64,000 nucleotides of DNA from an uncultured Fibrobacter sp. (GTDB lineage: Bacteria > Fibrobacterota > Fibrobacteria > Fibrobacterales > Fibrobacteraceae): NCBI GenBank assembly GCA_934700345.1, contig CAKUXP010000001.1, positions 124,001 to 188,000 of the forward strand. The letters run 5' to 3'. Positions 48,923 through 56,173 of the stretch are shown piece by piece. Within the stretch, counting starts at the first letter, position 1, and every line of letters begins with the position of its first letter. Position numbers and translations under genes: made by a program. The notes under the pieces were generated by a model. That model saw only the letters and a list, made by a program, of their open reading frames with translations, searched no databases and was not told where the DNA came from.

Positions 48923-49708
48923 ATGCCAATGGAATACTTTCCGACAACAACCTATCAGCGCGCCGTCCTTCTGATGCGATCCCTCCTTTCTCGCGAAAGG
49001 GATAGGCTCGACTCTCTTGCCGAGGCTTCCGGGAGAGATACCGCCATCACGGAAGCGAACTTTGCCCGGGAACTTCCTGAAATAGTCCGCTTTGCGAAGG
49101 CCTACCAGGAAGCCTTTATGCGTTACCTCTCGGCCGTCCTTCCGCAACACCCTTCCGGGATTTCCTGCCGGGCTGGCTGCGGCAACTGCTGCCATCATTT
49201 TCCGATGTCCGTCGAACCGTTCGAACTTGCCCTTTTCTATGCCGAAATCCGAAACAGTCGGAACCTTCTTTCGATTCTCGAAAAATGCCAATTCCGCAGC
49301 AAGTCGTATCGCAAGATTTTTCGCTTGGCGGAAATCGAAGGAATCTCCGATCCGGACGATTTTGCGCTAGTCCGCTACTTCGGAGCGGGACTTTCGTGCC
49401 CGTTTATCCTCTCGTCGGGAAGCTGCGGAGTCTATGCGTTTCGCCCGGTAACTTGCCGGATGTATTTTAGCGAAACGCCGGGAAAATTTTGCGTTCCGGA
49501 ACACCTTCTCACCGACAAGAACCGGAGTTTCATCGTCTATCTTCCCGATGAACTCGAAGAACTCATCGCAGACATTTCCGCCCACTATGCGGAACTTGCT
49601 TTGCCGGAAAGCCTCTACGAGGGGATTCTCGCGATGAACGTTTTCGAACCGGACTTTGTACGGGCGGAACATCTTGCGGAAATTCCCGGGGAACGCGAAA
49701 ACGGATGA
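48923..49708 (+). CDS. YkgJ-family cysteine-cluster protein
   Basis: A 261-residue protein with the YkgJ metal-binding cluster CRAGCGNCCHHFP (about residues 83-95) and later cysteines in LSCPFILSSGSCGVYAFRPVTCRMYF, the pattern of the zinc- or iron-sulfur-binding CxxCxxCC family. The N-terminal 75 residues are helical. An alternative start is the ATG at 48929. The stop overlaps the start of the SprT-like gene (ATGA), so translation is coupled. Function is unknown at family level; a metal-dependent redox or protein-modifying role is an inference. Confidence 0.8.
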   Translation: MPMEYFPTTTYQRAVLLMRSLLSRERDRLDSLAEASGRDTAITEANFARELPEIVRFAKAYQEAFMRYLSAVLPQHPSGISCRAGCGNCCHHFPMSVEPFELALFYAEIRNSRNLLSILEKCQFRSKSYRKIFRLAEIEGISDPDDFALVRYFGAGLSCPFILSSGSCGVYAFRPVTCRMYFSETPGKFCVPEHLLTDKNRSFIVYLPDELEELIADISAHYAELALPESLYEGILAMNVFEPDFVRAEHLAEIPGERENG

Positions 49709-50502
49709 CGGACGAAGCCTTGCAGACGGATCTCTTCGGTACCGCGTCCCCGAGGTCGCGCTTAGACCATTCGGCGGGGAACCTCCTTTCGTTGGACGGG
49801 ACAGTCGTGTTCCTCTATGCGGACCGCCTCAAGAAAAGCCTCCGGGCGCGAAAGAAAATTTTCGAAAACAGTTACGAGCTGACACTTCCGGCATACATGA
49901 AGACTCCCGAGTTTTTTCCTGTCCGGGAACTCGCTGCGGAGTTGGCGCGCATCTCGTTTAAGCGCAAGACGGCGGAAAACAAGGAACGCTTGCGCGAACT
50001 ACTCTCACGGATTTGGAAGGCGACGGACCAGTTGCTTGCGGACGCGGGACTTCCGCTGGCGACCCGGAACATGCGGTTTCCTCCGATATGCCCAGTCGGA
50101 AAGTTTCACGACCTGACGCACGTCTTTGCCGCAGTGAACGCAACCTACTTCGGTGGCGAGCTGAAGGCGCGCATCACGTGGAGCAACCGCATCGGAGGCT
50201 TGAGCTTTCACACCGTGCGCACGGACCCGCTTTCCGGGGAAATCGTAAACCTGATAAGCATAAGCCGCGGATACGATTTTGAAAACTGCCCGTTCTTTGC
50301 TGTCGCCGGCGTCGTCTATCATGAATGCCTGCATATCGCCATTCCGCCGGAATCCGTAAACGGGCGTCGCATTGTACACGGCAAGGCTTTCCGCAACCGG
50401 GAACGCCGCTACATCTACTACGAACAGTGGATCAAATGGCACCGCGAAGTCCTTCCGAAAAATATCCGGACCCTGCGATTCCGGAAAAGGTCTTGCCTAT
50501 GA
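49705..50502 (+). CDS. SprT-like zinc metallopeptidase family protein
   Basis: A 265-residue protein whose C-terminal half resembles the SprT domain. The zinc motif is VVYHECLHIAIPP (HExxH reads HECLH, about residues 211-215), with a third ligand in VHGKAFRNRERR. An upstream HDLTHVFAAVNATYFGG segment also fits SprT, but the C-terminal zinc ribbon is absent. Both ends overlap the neighbouring genes by 4 bases (ATGA). Eukaryotic SPRTN cleaves DNA-protein crosslinks; bacterial SprT function is poorly known. The coupling to a FliB-like protein suggests a shared target. Confidence 0.75.
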   Translation: MTDEALQTDLFGTASPRSRLDHSAGNLLSLDGTVVFLYADRLKKSLRARKKIFENSYELTLPAYMKTPEFFPVRELAAELARISFKRKTAENKERLRELLSRIWKATDQLLADAGLPLATRNMRFPPICPVGKFHDLTHVFAAVNATYFGGELKARITWSNRIGGLSFHTVRTDPLSGEIVNLISISRGYDFENCPFFAVAGVVYHECLHIAIPPESVNGRRIVHGKAFRNRERRYIYYEQWIKWHREVLPKNIRTLRFRKRSCL

Positions 50503-51515
50503 AAGTTGTCGTTCCCGATTTCTACCGGGATTTTCGATGCCTTGCGGGAGCGTGCCACGATACGTGCTGTGCGGGTTGGGAAGTCGATGTCGATCCCAAG
50601 ACCGCGGCGCGTTACGCCTCGGTTCCGGGACCTTTTGGCAAGCGTCTTTGCGGCTCCATTTCGGATGGGCGTTTTCTCCTGGATGCATCGGAACGCTGTC
50701 CCTTTCTCGACGGAAACAATCTGTGCGAAATCTATCGGAACCTAGGCGAGGAATTCCTGTCGGACATCTGCCGGGCGCACCCGCGCTTCGTGGAAGTCTT
50801 TGGCGACGTGAAGGAACTCGGGCTAGGGCTTTGTTGCGAGGAATCGGCGCGACTTCTCCTCGCTTCGAGCGATCCGTTCCGCCTTGTGGAATTTTTTGAC
50901 GACGAGGAATCGGAAACCCTGGACCGCGAATCGCAATGTATCCGCGATTCAATGTTTGAATTTCGGGCGGAAATTCTTTACCGACTTTCGGACAGGAAAA
51001 TTCCCCTTTCTGCGAGAATTTCCGAAATGCTCTGTTTTGCGGCGACCTCTGAAAGCGAAAACGTATTCCTTCCCGAAACCCCGGCAAAGGATCTCTGGAT
51101 CTCCATCTGGGATTTTCTCTCGGGACTGGAAAGTCTCGGCGAAGCCTGGAACAAGGCGTTGTCGCGGGTCCGAACGGCGCCTGCCCGTTTTGGAACGGAC
51201 CGGCTCTTTTCGGAAACGGACGGAGAACGGATTGTCGCCTACCAGATTTTCCGTTACCTGGGAAAATCGCTCTACGATGGAGACGCGCTTTCAAAGGTCA
51301 AGTTCGCCTCGCTTTTCTGGCTCATCCTTCAGAGGTTCGGCGGAAATCTCGCCTCCGGCAGTTCGGGCGTTTCCCCGAAAGTCGAAGCGTTAAAGCTCCT
51401 TTCTAGACAGTTGGAGTATTCGGAGGAAAACATGGAAAGGCTTTCGCTGGCGTTTGCCGGGAAGCCTTTCCTTTCGACCGGAGCCTTTCTCGTCATTACG
51501 CAGGAGTTAGGATGA
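50499..51515 (+). CDS. FliB-like (flagellin lysine-N-methylase family) protein
   Basis: A 338-residue protein that matches the FliB family: MKVVVPDFYRDFRCLAGACH followed by DTCCAGWEVDVD, then RCPFLDGNNLCEIY and ICRAHPRFVEVFGD, and GLGLCCEESARLLL. These cysteines are thought to bind a 4Fe-4S cluster used in the methylation of flagellin lysines in Salmonella. The start is the ATG at 50499, overlapping the SprT-like stop. Fibrobacter is not known to make flagella, so the target must differ. It is the last gene of a tightly coupled operon. The following 189 bases (51516-51704) hold no recognisable gene. Confidence 0.83.
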   Translation: MKVVVPDFYRDFRCLAGACHDTCCAGWEVDVDPKTAARYASVPGPFGKRLCGSISDGRFLLDASERCPFLDGNNLCEIYRNLGEEFLSDICRAHPRFVEVFGDVKELGLGLCCEESARLLLASSDPFRLVEFFDDEESETLDRESQCIRDSMFEFRAEILYRLSDRKIPLSARISEMLCFAATSESENVFLPETPAKDLWISIWDFLSGLESLGEAWNKALSRVRTAPARFGTDRLFSETDGERIVAYQIFRYLGKSLYDGDALSKVKFASLFWLILQRFGGNLASGSSGVSPKVEALKLLSRQLEYSEENMERLSLAFAGKPFLSTGAFLVITQELG

Positions 51516-51704
51516 ATGCGTTTTTTTGCGTTTGCCGCCCTCCTCGGCAAGAATGCTCTTTTCGGAGAATCCTCGGGGAAATTTTTGAAATTCGCTGTCG
51601 GATAAGCCAATCCGTTTTCCGTCCTTCGCGAACGCTTTCCGGCTTTCTTCAGACGACGGGAACCTTCTTGGCGATGCATTTTTTTTCCGGCGCTTTCGGC
51701 GGAT

Positions 51705-52805
51705 TCATGGCGACAAGGCTGTTCTGATTTTCGAAGCGACTTCTTCGGCATCGGTGAACGCGCAGATCGGAAGGCAGAACGTTTCTCCAGAAAGGACTCG
51801 GGCCCGGAAATTTTCCTCCGCATCCTTTTTGGTCTCGGGAAATCTTGCAAAGAAGGGTTCCGCGGAAAGCGGGCGTTCGTAATAAATCCGCGTGGGAACA
51901 CCGCAAAGGGAAAGCTTTTTGACGACAGCGTCCCGATTTTTGCAGCGGACGGCGTATTGGGCGCGTACGCTCGTGTTTTTCGGGCGGATCTTCGGAATCT
52001 GGAAGCTGGGCATGGAAGAAAAAAGCGCGTCGTAAATTTTGCCATTCCGTTCCCGTCGGGCAAGCTCCTCTTTTAAATGCCGCCGTTTGACAAGGAGAAT
52101 CGCCGCCTGGATTGCGTCTAGTCGGCTGTTCGTTCCGAGGGAAGAATAGAAGCCTCGACTGTCTTTCCCGTGTCGTGCGAATTCCTTCGCCCGGCGAAAA
52201 ATCCGTTCATCGTCAGTAAGGAGAGCTCCGCCGTCGCCGTAAGCGCCGAATGGCTTTGTCGGGTAAAAGCTCGTCGCCGCGACCGTTCCGAATGAACCCG
52301 CTGCCTTGCCATCCTGAAAGGCTCCGATGCTTTGGGCGGCATCTTCCAAAATCCACAGGCCGCGCCTTTTCGCAATCCTTTCCAGTTCTTTGTAGTTTGC
52401 GCATTGCCCGAAGAGATCGACCGCGATGATGCCGACGGTTCGTTCCGAAATTCTTTCTTCGACGGCATCCGGGGAAACCAGGAAGTCTTCGCCGACATCG
52501 GCAAAGCGCGGAACGCCTCCTGAGAGGACGACCGCATCCGCTGTCGCTACGAACGTGTAGTCAGGGATAACGACTTCGTCTCCGCGGCAAAGTCCCAAGG
52601 CGCCGAGCGCAAGGCAAAGCGCGCTTGTTCCGCTTGCGCAGGAAAGGGCAAAGCGGACTTTCGTATCTTCGGCAAGGGCGTTTTCAAACGCTTCGACGCT
52701 TTTTCCGCCGATAGGGTTTCCTCTCCGGAGAACGGACGCGATTGCAGAATCAATTTCTTCTTGATAGGCGGCATATTGCGCACCGAGATTGACGAACGGA
52801 ATCAT
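51705..52805 (-). CDS. DegT/DnrJ/EryC1/StrS sugar aminotransferase
   Basis: PLP-dependent aminotransferase of the nucleotide-sugar type, 366 residues. FVNLGAQYAAYQEEID is the N-terminal motif. The PLP-lysine motif is TSFYPTKPFGAYGDGGAL (about residues 180-197), and LWILEDAAQSIGAF carries the pyridine-interacting aspartate. It may make a 3- or 4-amino sugar for the surface polysaccharide, in the WbpE/QdtB group. The ATG at 52805 lies 4 bases after TAATTTTG, with no ribosome-binding site, so the mRNA may be leaderless. No other sugar gene is next to it. Confidence 0.9.
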   Translation of the reverse strand: MIPFVNLGAQYAAYQEEIDSAIASVLRRGNPIGGKSVEAFENALAEDTKVRFALSCASGTSALCLALGALGLCRGDEVVIPDYTFVATADAVVLSGGVPRFADVGEDFLVSPDAVEERISERTVGIIAVDLFGQCANYKELERIAKRRGLWILEDAAQSIGAFQDGKAAGSFGTVAATSFYPTKPFGAYGDGGALLTDDERIFRRAKEFARHGKDSRGFYSSLGTNSRLDAIQAAILLVKRRHLKEELARRERNGKIYDALFSSMPSFQIPKIRPKNTSVRAQYAVRCKNRDAVVKKLSLCGVPTRIYYERPLSAEPFFARFPETKKDAEENFRARVLSGETFCLPICAFTDAEEVASKIRTALSP

Positions 52806-52809
52806 GGGA

Positions 52810-52820
52810 CAAAATTATAA
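52810..52820 (-). promoter_or_regulatory. Promoter element of the DegT gene (TATAATTTTG)
   Basis: Minus strand: TATAATTTTG then TCCC and ATG. It contains both the TATAAT hexamer and TAATTTTG (TAnnTTTG), and the gap to the start codon is 4 bases. Confidence 0.55.
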
Positions 52821-52974
52821 AAGGCGTGGCGGACGAGGGATGCCTGATCTTAGAGAAATCAGGAATTAGGAATGAGCCGCTGAGCGGACTTTCCGTTTTC
52901 CGTGTTCCTCGTACCGCTTCCCGAAAAGCCTAGACGTCCGCAGACCGATCTTCCATTTCCCTATCTTTTAGGCC

Positions 52975-53748
52975 ATGCATGAACCGTTGCCTTTTGAAAA
53001 CCTCTTTCATGCGGTCCGCGAAGCGAGCCGTCTTGAACTTCGCTATTTTGAAAACGGATTCGATGTAAAGCTCAAGGCGGACCGGACGCCTGTCACTTCG
53101 GCGGACCTTTCTGCAAACCAGGTCTTGCTCGAAGCCTTGCATCGTCTCTATCCCGAAATCCCGGTGGTCTCCGAGGAAGTCGAACGACCGAAGCCGGAGG
53201 TTTCGGGAGAGAGGTTCTTTTTGGTCGATCCGTTGGACGGAACGAGCGACTTTATCGCGAAGCGCAAGGAATGGACGGTGAACGTCGCCCTGGTGGAACA
53301 TGGCCGTGTCGTACTCGGGATTGTTTCCGCTCCCGCACTGAACGAATTCTTCTACGGATTTCGCGGCTGCGCATTCAAGACGACCCTCGACGACGTTTCC
53401 CTGGAAAATATCCGGAGGCTAGAGCTACGGGACCGCTTCTTTCCCCAGGTTTCCCGAAAAAAGCCTCGGGTGCTGCGGAGCGTCTCGCATATCGAACCGG
53501 CTACCGAGGAGCTGCTCCGAAATCTTTCGGGAACGGAACTTCCGGTCGGTTCGAGCCTCAAGTTCCTTCGCATCGCGGACGGCTTTGCCGACTATTATCC
53601 GCGCCCTCTTCCCCTGCATGAATGGGATATCGCCGCGGGTCACGGCGTTCTCAAGGCTGCGGGCGGAAACGTCTATCGGCTAGGGACTGATCTTGAGGTT
53701 GAATATGGGGCGAAAGGCTTCGTTTCTCCGCCTTTCGAGGCGTACTGA
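52975..53748 (+). CDS. cysQ: 3'(2'),5'-bisphosphate nucleotidase CysQ-like
   Basis: Inositol monophosphatase-superfamily enzyme, 257 residues, that removes 3'-phosphate from PAP. The metal motifs are PVVSEEVERP, LVDPLDGTSDFIAKRKEWT and PLHEWDIAAGHGVLKAAGG. The DGTxxFI sequence and the EWTVNVAL context fit CysQ better than SuhB; inositol phosphatase activity is an alternative. TATCTTTT lies 5 bases before the AGGCC-ATG. It is divergent from the DegT gene, with a 169-base gap that holds only the promoters. Confidence 0.85.
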   Translation: MHEPLPFENLFHAVREASRLELRYFENGFDVKLKADRTPVTSADLSANQVLLEALHRLYPEIPVVSEEVERPKPEVSGERFFLVDPLDGTSDFIAKRKEWTVNVALVEHGRVVLGIVSAPALNEFFYGFRGCAFKTTLDDVSLENIRRLELRDRFFPQVSRKKPRVLRSVSHIEPATEELLRNLSGTELPVGSSLKFLRIADGFADYYPRPLPLHEWDIAAGHGVLKAAGGNVYRLGTDLEVEYGAKGFVSPPFEAY

Positions 53749-53779
53749 GGCTTAAAAAATGCGAATCCTTGACGGAGAC

Positions 53780-53808
53780 TTGACCAAAATTCTTTTTTTT
53801 GCTAATAT
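53780..53808 (+). promoter_or_regulatory. Sigma-70-type promoter of rpsT
   Basis: TTGACC (53780-53785), 17-base spacer, TAATAT (53803-53808), about 40 bases before the GTG start of rpsT. Confidence 0.65.
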
Positions 53809-53847
53809 TGGTGCAACATTTTAAGGCTTTCACCCGGAGATATAAAG

Positions 53848-54117
53848 GTGCCAAATCATCAGTCTTGCAAAAAACGCATCCGTCAGACCAAGAAGCTGAC
53901 CCTCATGAACCGTTCTGTCCGTTCCGCTATCCGCACTAGTCTCAAGACGATCCGTGCAGCGAGCGACAAGGATTCCGCACTCAAGGAAATGCCGCGCCTC
54001 TTCAGCATGCTCGACAAGGCCGCTGCAAAGGGTCGCGCCGGTTTCAACGCGAACCGCGCAGCAAACTACAAGGCGAAGGTTGCGAAAGTCGTAAACGCTC
54101 TGTCTGCCAAGGCCTAA
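53848..54117 (+). CDS. rpsT: 30S ribosomal protein S20
   Basis: Basic, helical 16S rRNA-binding protein, 89 residues, starting at GTG 53848 with GGAG upstream. The core SCKKRIRQTKKLTLMNRSVR, DKAAAKGRAGFNANRAANYK matches S20 (MANIKSAKKR-type N-terminus and the KGVIHKNKAARxKSRL block). A GTG start fits S20 autoregulation seen in other bacteria, but this is an inference here. It has its own promoter and a terminator. Confidence 0.95.
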   Translation: MPNHQSCKKRIRQTKKLTLMNRSVRSAIRTSLKTIRAASDKDSALKEMPRLFSMLDKAAAKGRAGFNANRAANYKAKVAKVVNALSAKA

Positions 54118-54140
54118 ATCGCATTTGGCGAATCTTTGTG

Positions 54141-54179
54141 AAACCGCGGACATTCCTGCTCGCGGTTTTCGCTTTTTTG
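54141..54179 (+). terminator. Intrinsic terminator of rpsT
   Basis: AAACCGCG - 12-base loop - CGCGGTTT, followed by TCGCTTTTTT, 23 bases after the rpsT stop. Confidence 0.65.
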
Positions 54180-54203
54180 GGAAATTTTCATTCCGTTTAT
54201 CTA

Positions 54204-54211
54204 TATTTTTG
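54204..54211 (+). promoter_or_regulatory. Candidate -7 promoter element of the mglA-like operon (TATTTTTG)
   Basis: TATTTTTG within CTATATTTTTG, 31 bases before the ATG; AAGGAAG precedes the ATG, so this mRNA would have a normal leader. Confidence 0.45.
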
Positions 54212-54242
54212 TTAGATTGTTTGAAAACGTCAAGGAAGAAGA

Positions 54243-55259
54243 ATGTCATCAATTAACTTCGCTACTCGTGAAATTAGCTGCAAGGTCGTATATTACGGTC
54301 CGGGCTTGAGCGGCAAGACGACAAATCTTCAAGTGATCCACCAGAAAATGCCCCAGGATAAGCGGACTGACATGGTCTCCCTGGAAACGGAAGGCGACAG
54401 AACCCTGTTTTTTGACTTTCTCCCGCTGAACCTAGGAGATATCAAGGGGTTCAAGACCAAATTCCAGCTTTACACGGTTCCCGGACAGGTCTATTACAAT
54501 TCGACCAGGAAGATCGTTCTTCGCGGTGTGGACGGAATCGTTTTTGTGGCGGACTCCCAGCGTTCCCGTGAAGCGGAAAACCTGGAAAGCTTGCAGAATT
54601 TGCGCCAGAATCTGGAAGACTACGGGGTTAGCCTGGATGAAATCCCGCTGGTCCTGCAATATAACAAGCGCGATATGGACAACGTCTTTACCCTAGACGA
54701 GCTTAATGCTCTCCTGAATCCGAAAGGCTTTCCCTTTTTCCCGGCGACCGCACATAACGGGAAAGGCGTCGTGACGACGCTCAAGGCGATAGCGATGCTT
54801 GTCATCCAGCGATTCAACGTCAAACAGGGTTTTTTGCGCAAGGCGGCTGACAGCGTCCACAATACGGGCGTTCACGACGTGACCTTGAACGGAAAGGACG
54901 GCGTTTCCATTTCTCCGGCGGCATCGGTAAGGCCCGCTTTGCAACCGGAACCCGTCCTAAATCGGTTACCGGAATCTTCGGAGCGTTCTTCTGCGGCAGA
55001 GGCGCTTCCCGACCTGGGGTCCTCGCTTTCTTCAGCGGCGTCTTCTCCTTTTCGGATGCCGAACTTCGTCTCGCGTGCGGCTGCGGGCGAGACGGGGAGA
55101 GGCGGACTTTTTCAGAAAAGCGCTTCGCCATTTGGCAGGCCCGCGCAACAGGCGCCGAAGGCTCGTCCTTTTGGAAAGCCCGCTTTGGGCGCAGATGAAG
55201 ACGGCGCAGACGATGACGACATCGAACTTCGCCCCTATATTCCCAAAAAGAAGACTTGA
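54243..55259 (+). CDS. MglA-type small Ras-like GTPase with C-terminal extension
   Basis: A 338-residue GTPase. Residues 1-195 are the MglA domain: VVYYGPGLSGKTTNLQVIH (P-loop), TDMVSLETEGDRTLFFDFLP, TKFQLYTVPGQVYYNSTRKI (switch 2) and VLQYNKRDMDNV (base specificity). MglA sets polarity and drives gliding or type IV pilus motility in Myxococcus. The last about 140 residues are low-complexity, rich in Ser, Ala and Pro, and end in an acidic DEDGADDDDIEL and basic IPKKKT, which is not normal for MglA (about 195). Its roadblock partner follows. AAGGAAG precedes the ATG. Confidence 0.92.
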   Translation: MSSINFATREISCKVVYYGPGLSGKTTNLQVIHQKMPQDKRTDMVSLETEGDRTLFFDFLPLNLGDIKGFKTKFQLYTVPGQVYYNSTRKIVLRGVDGIVFVADSQRSREAENLESLQNLRQNLEDYGVSLDEIPLVLQYNKRDMDNVFTLDELNALLNPKGFPFFPATAHNGKGVVTTLKAIAMLVIQRFNVKQGFLRKAADSVHNTGVHDVTLNGKDGVSISPAASVRPALQPEPVLNRLPESSERSSAAEALPDLGSSLSSAASSPFRMPNFVSRAAAGETGRGGLFQKSASPFGRPAQQAPKARPFGKPALGADEDGADDDDIELRPYIPKKKT

Positions 55260-55274
55260 TAGAAGGTATCTGGA

Positions 55275-55694
55275 ATGAGCGATTTCACTGTTTATACCGA
55301 CGATGCGAACCGTGTTCGCCGTTTAATGCAAGCCTACCAGTCGAACGTAAAGGCGGATTATATTATGTTGGTGCATCGCGACGGCTCCATCATTTCGGAA
55401 GTCGGATCGATCGGCATGGATACGACGCCTCTTGCGGTTCTGAGCACGGCGTCTTTCGGAAGCGCTAAGCAGATCGGGATGATGCTCGGCGAGGGCGAAT
55501 TCCGCTCCGTTTCCTACACGGGGGCGAAGCGTTCTATCTATATCGCTCCGGTGGAAGATGCGCTCCTTCTCGTCCAGATATTCCCGGGAAACAAGCTGCC
55601 AAACCGTATCGAGGATTACAACAGGCTGCTGGTGGAAAAGCTCGTGGAAGCCGTCCCCGCGTTCACGCAAAACACGAGCAAGATACACCACTAG
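55275..55694 (+). CDS. MglB-like roadblock/LC7 domain protein
   Basis: A 139-residue roadblock/LC7 protein and the probable GTPase-activating partner (MglB) of the upstream MglA-type GTPase. The roadblock core is IMLVHRDGSIISEVGSIGMD, LAVLSTASFGSAKQIGMML, and YIAPVEDALLLVQIFPG. It starts 15 bases after the GTPase stop and 8 bases before the next gene. No signal peptide is present, so it is cytoplasmic. Confidence 0.9.
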   Translation: MSDFTVYTDDANRVRRLMQAYQSNVKADYIMLVHRDGSIISEVGSIGMDTTPLAVLSTASFGSAKQIGMMLGEGEFRSVSYTGAKRSIYIAPVEDALLLVQIFPGNKLPNRIEDYNRLLVEKLVEAVPAFTQNTSKIHH

Positions 55695-55702
55695 GAATCG
55701 CC

Positions 55703-56170
55703 GTGAAAGGCTTGCCCCCTCTTCGCTATCTCAGGAAGACGACTCTTATTTTTCTAGTCGTCTTTTTGTGTTTTATCGCGCACTGCATTTATGTCGCTCT
55801 AGACAGGACGGAAAAGGTGCCGGACGAGAGTGGCGTTTCCGAAGCGAAGACGCTTACCAACGTTGTGTGCAGGAATATCGTAGGCGGCGCGCCTTTTGGC
55901 GTGGATTCCGTCTTTCCCGTCCATACGCGGCTTCACTACTATTCCGAATTGCCGAAGCTCGCCTGGGAGGTTCCGGATCGCAGGGTGCGACACATCTGGT
56001 ACAACGGCGCGGATACCGTGCAAAAGTCGTTTTGCGTCCTGTCGGATTCTTCTTGCGAAAGTTCCATTGCTCCGCAGCTCCTCGTACCGGGGGAATGGAG
56101 CGTCGATGCGGTGGAAGGTCGCAAACTTCTTGCTAGCCGCCAGTTTAGGGTCGAATCGTCAAGGGAATAG
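55703..56170 (+). CDS. DUF2914 domain membrane-anchored protein
   Basis: A 155-residue protein with one N-terminal membrane helix (TLIFLVVFLCFIAHCIYVAL, about residues 14-33) and a DUF2914 domain outside the membrane. The conserved pattern VRHIWYNGADTVQKSFCVLS, then LLVPGEWSVDAVEGRKLLASRQFRVE, is the DUF2914 signature. The start is a GTG at 55703, 8 bases after the roadblock stop, with AGGA. The domain role is unknown. Its placement between the MglB-like protein and the outer membrane proteins suggests a link across the periplasm, which I infer from context only. Confidence 0.8.
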   Translation: MKGLPPLRYLRKTTLIFLVVFLCFIAHCIYVALDRTEKVPDESGVSEAKTLTNVVCRNIVGGAPFGVDSVFPVHTRLHYYSELPKLAWEVPDRRVRHIWYNGADTVQKSFCVLSDSSCESSIAPQLLVPGEWSVDAVEGRKLLASRQFRVESSRE

Positions 56171-56173
56171 TCC

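Noticed and set aside
51512..51727. Possible 71-codon gene after the FliB-like gene
   Set aside because: The start overlaps the FliB stop, but the protein has no recognisable fold, runs into the convergent DegT gene and has no other support.
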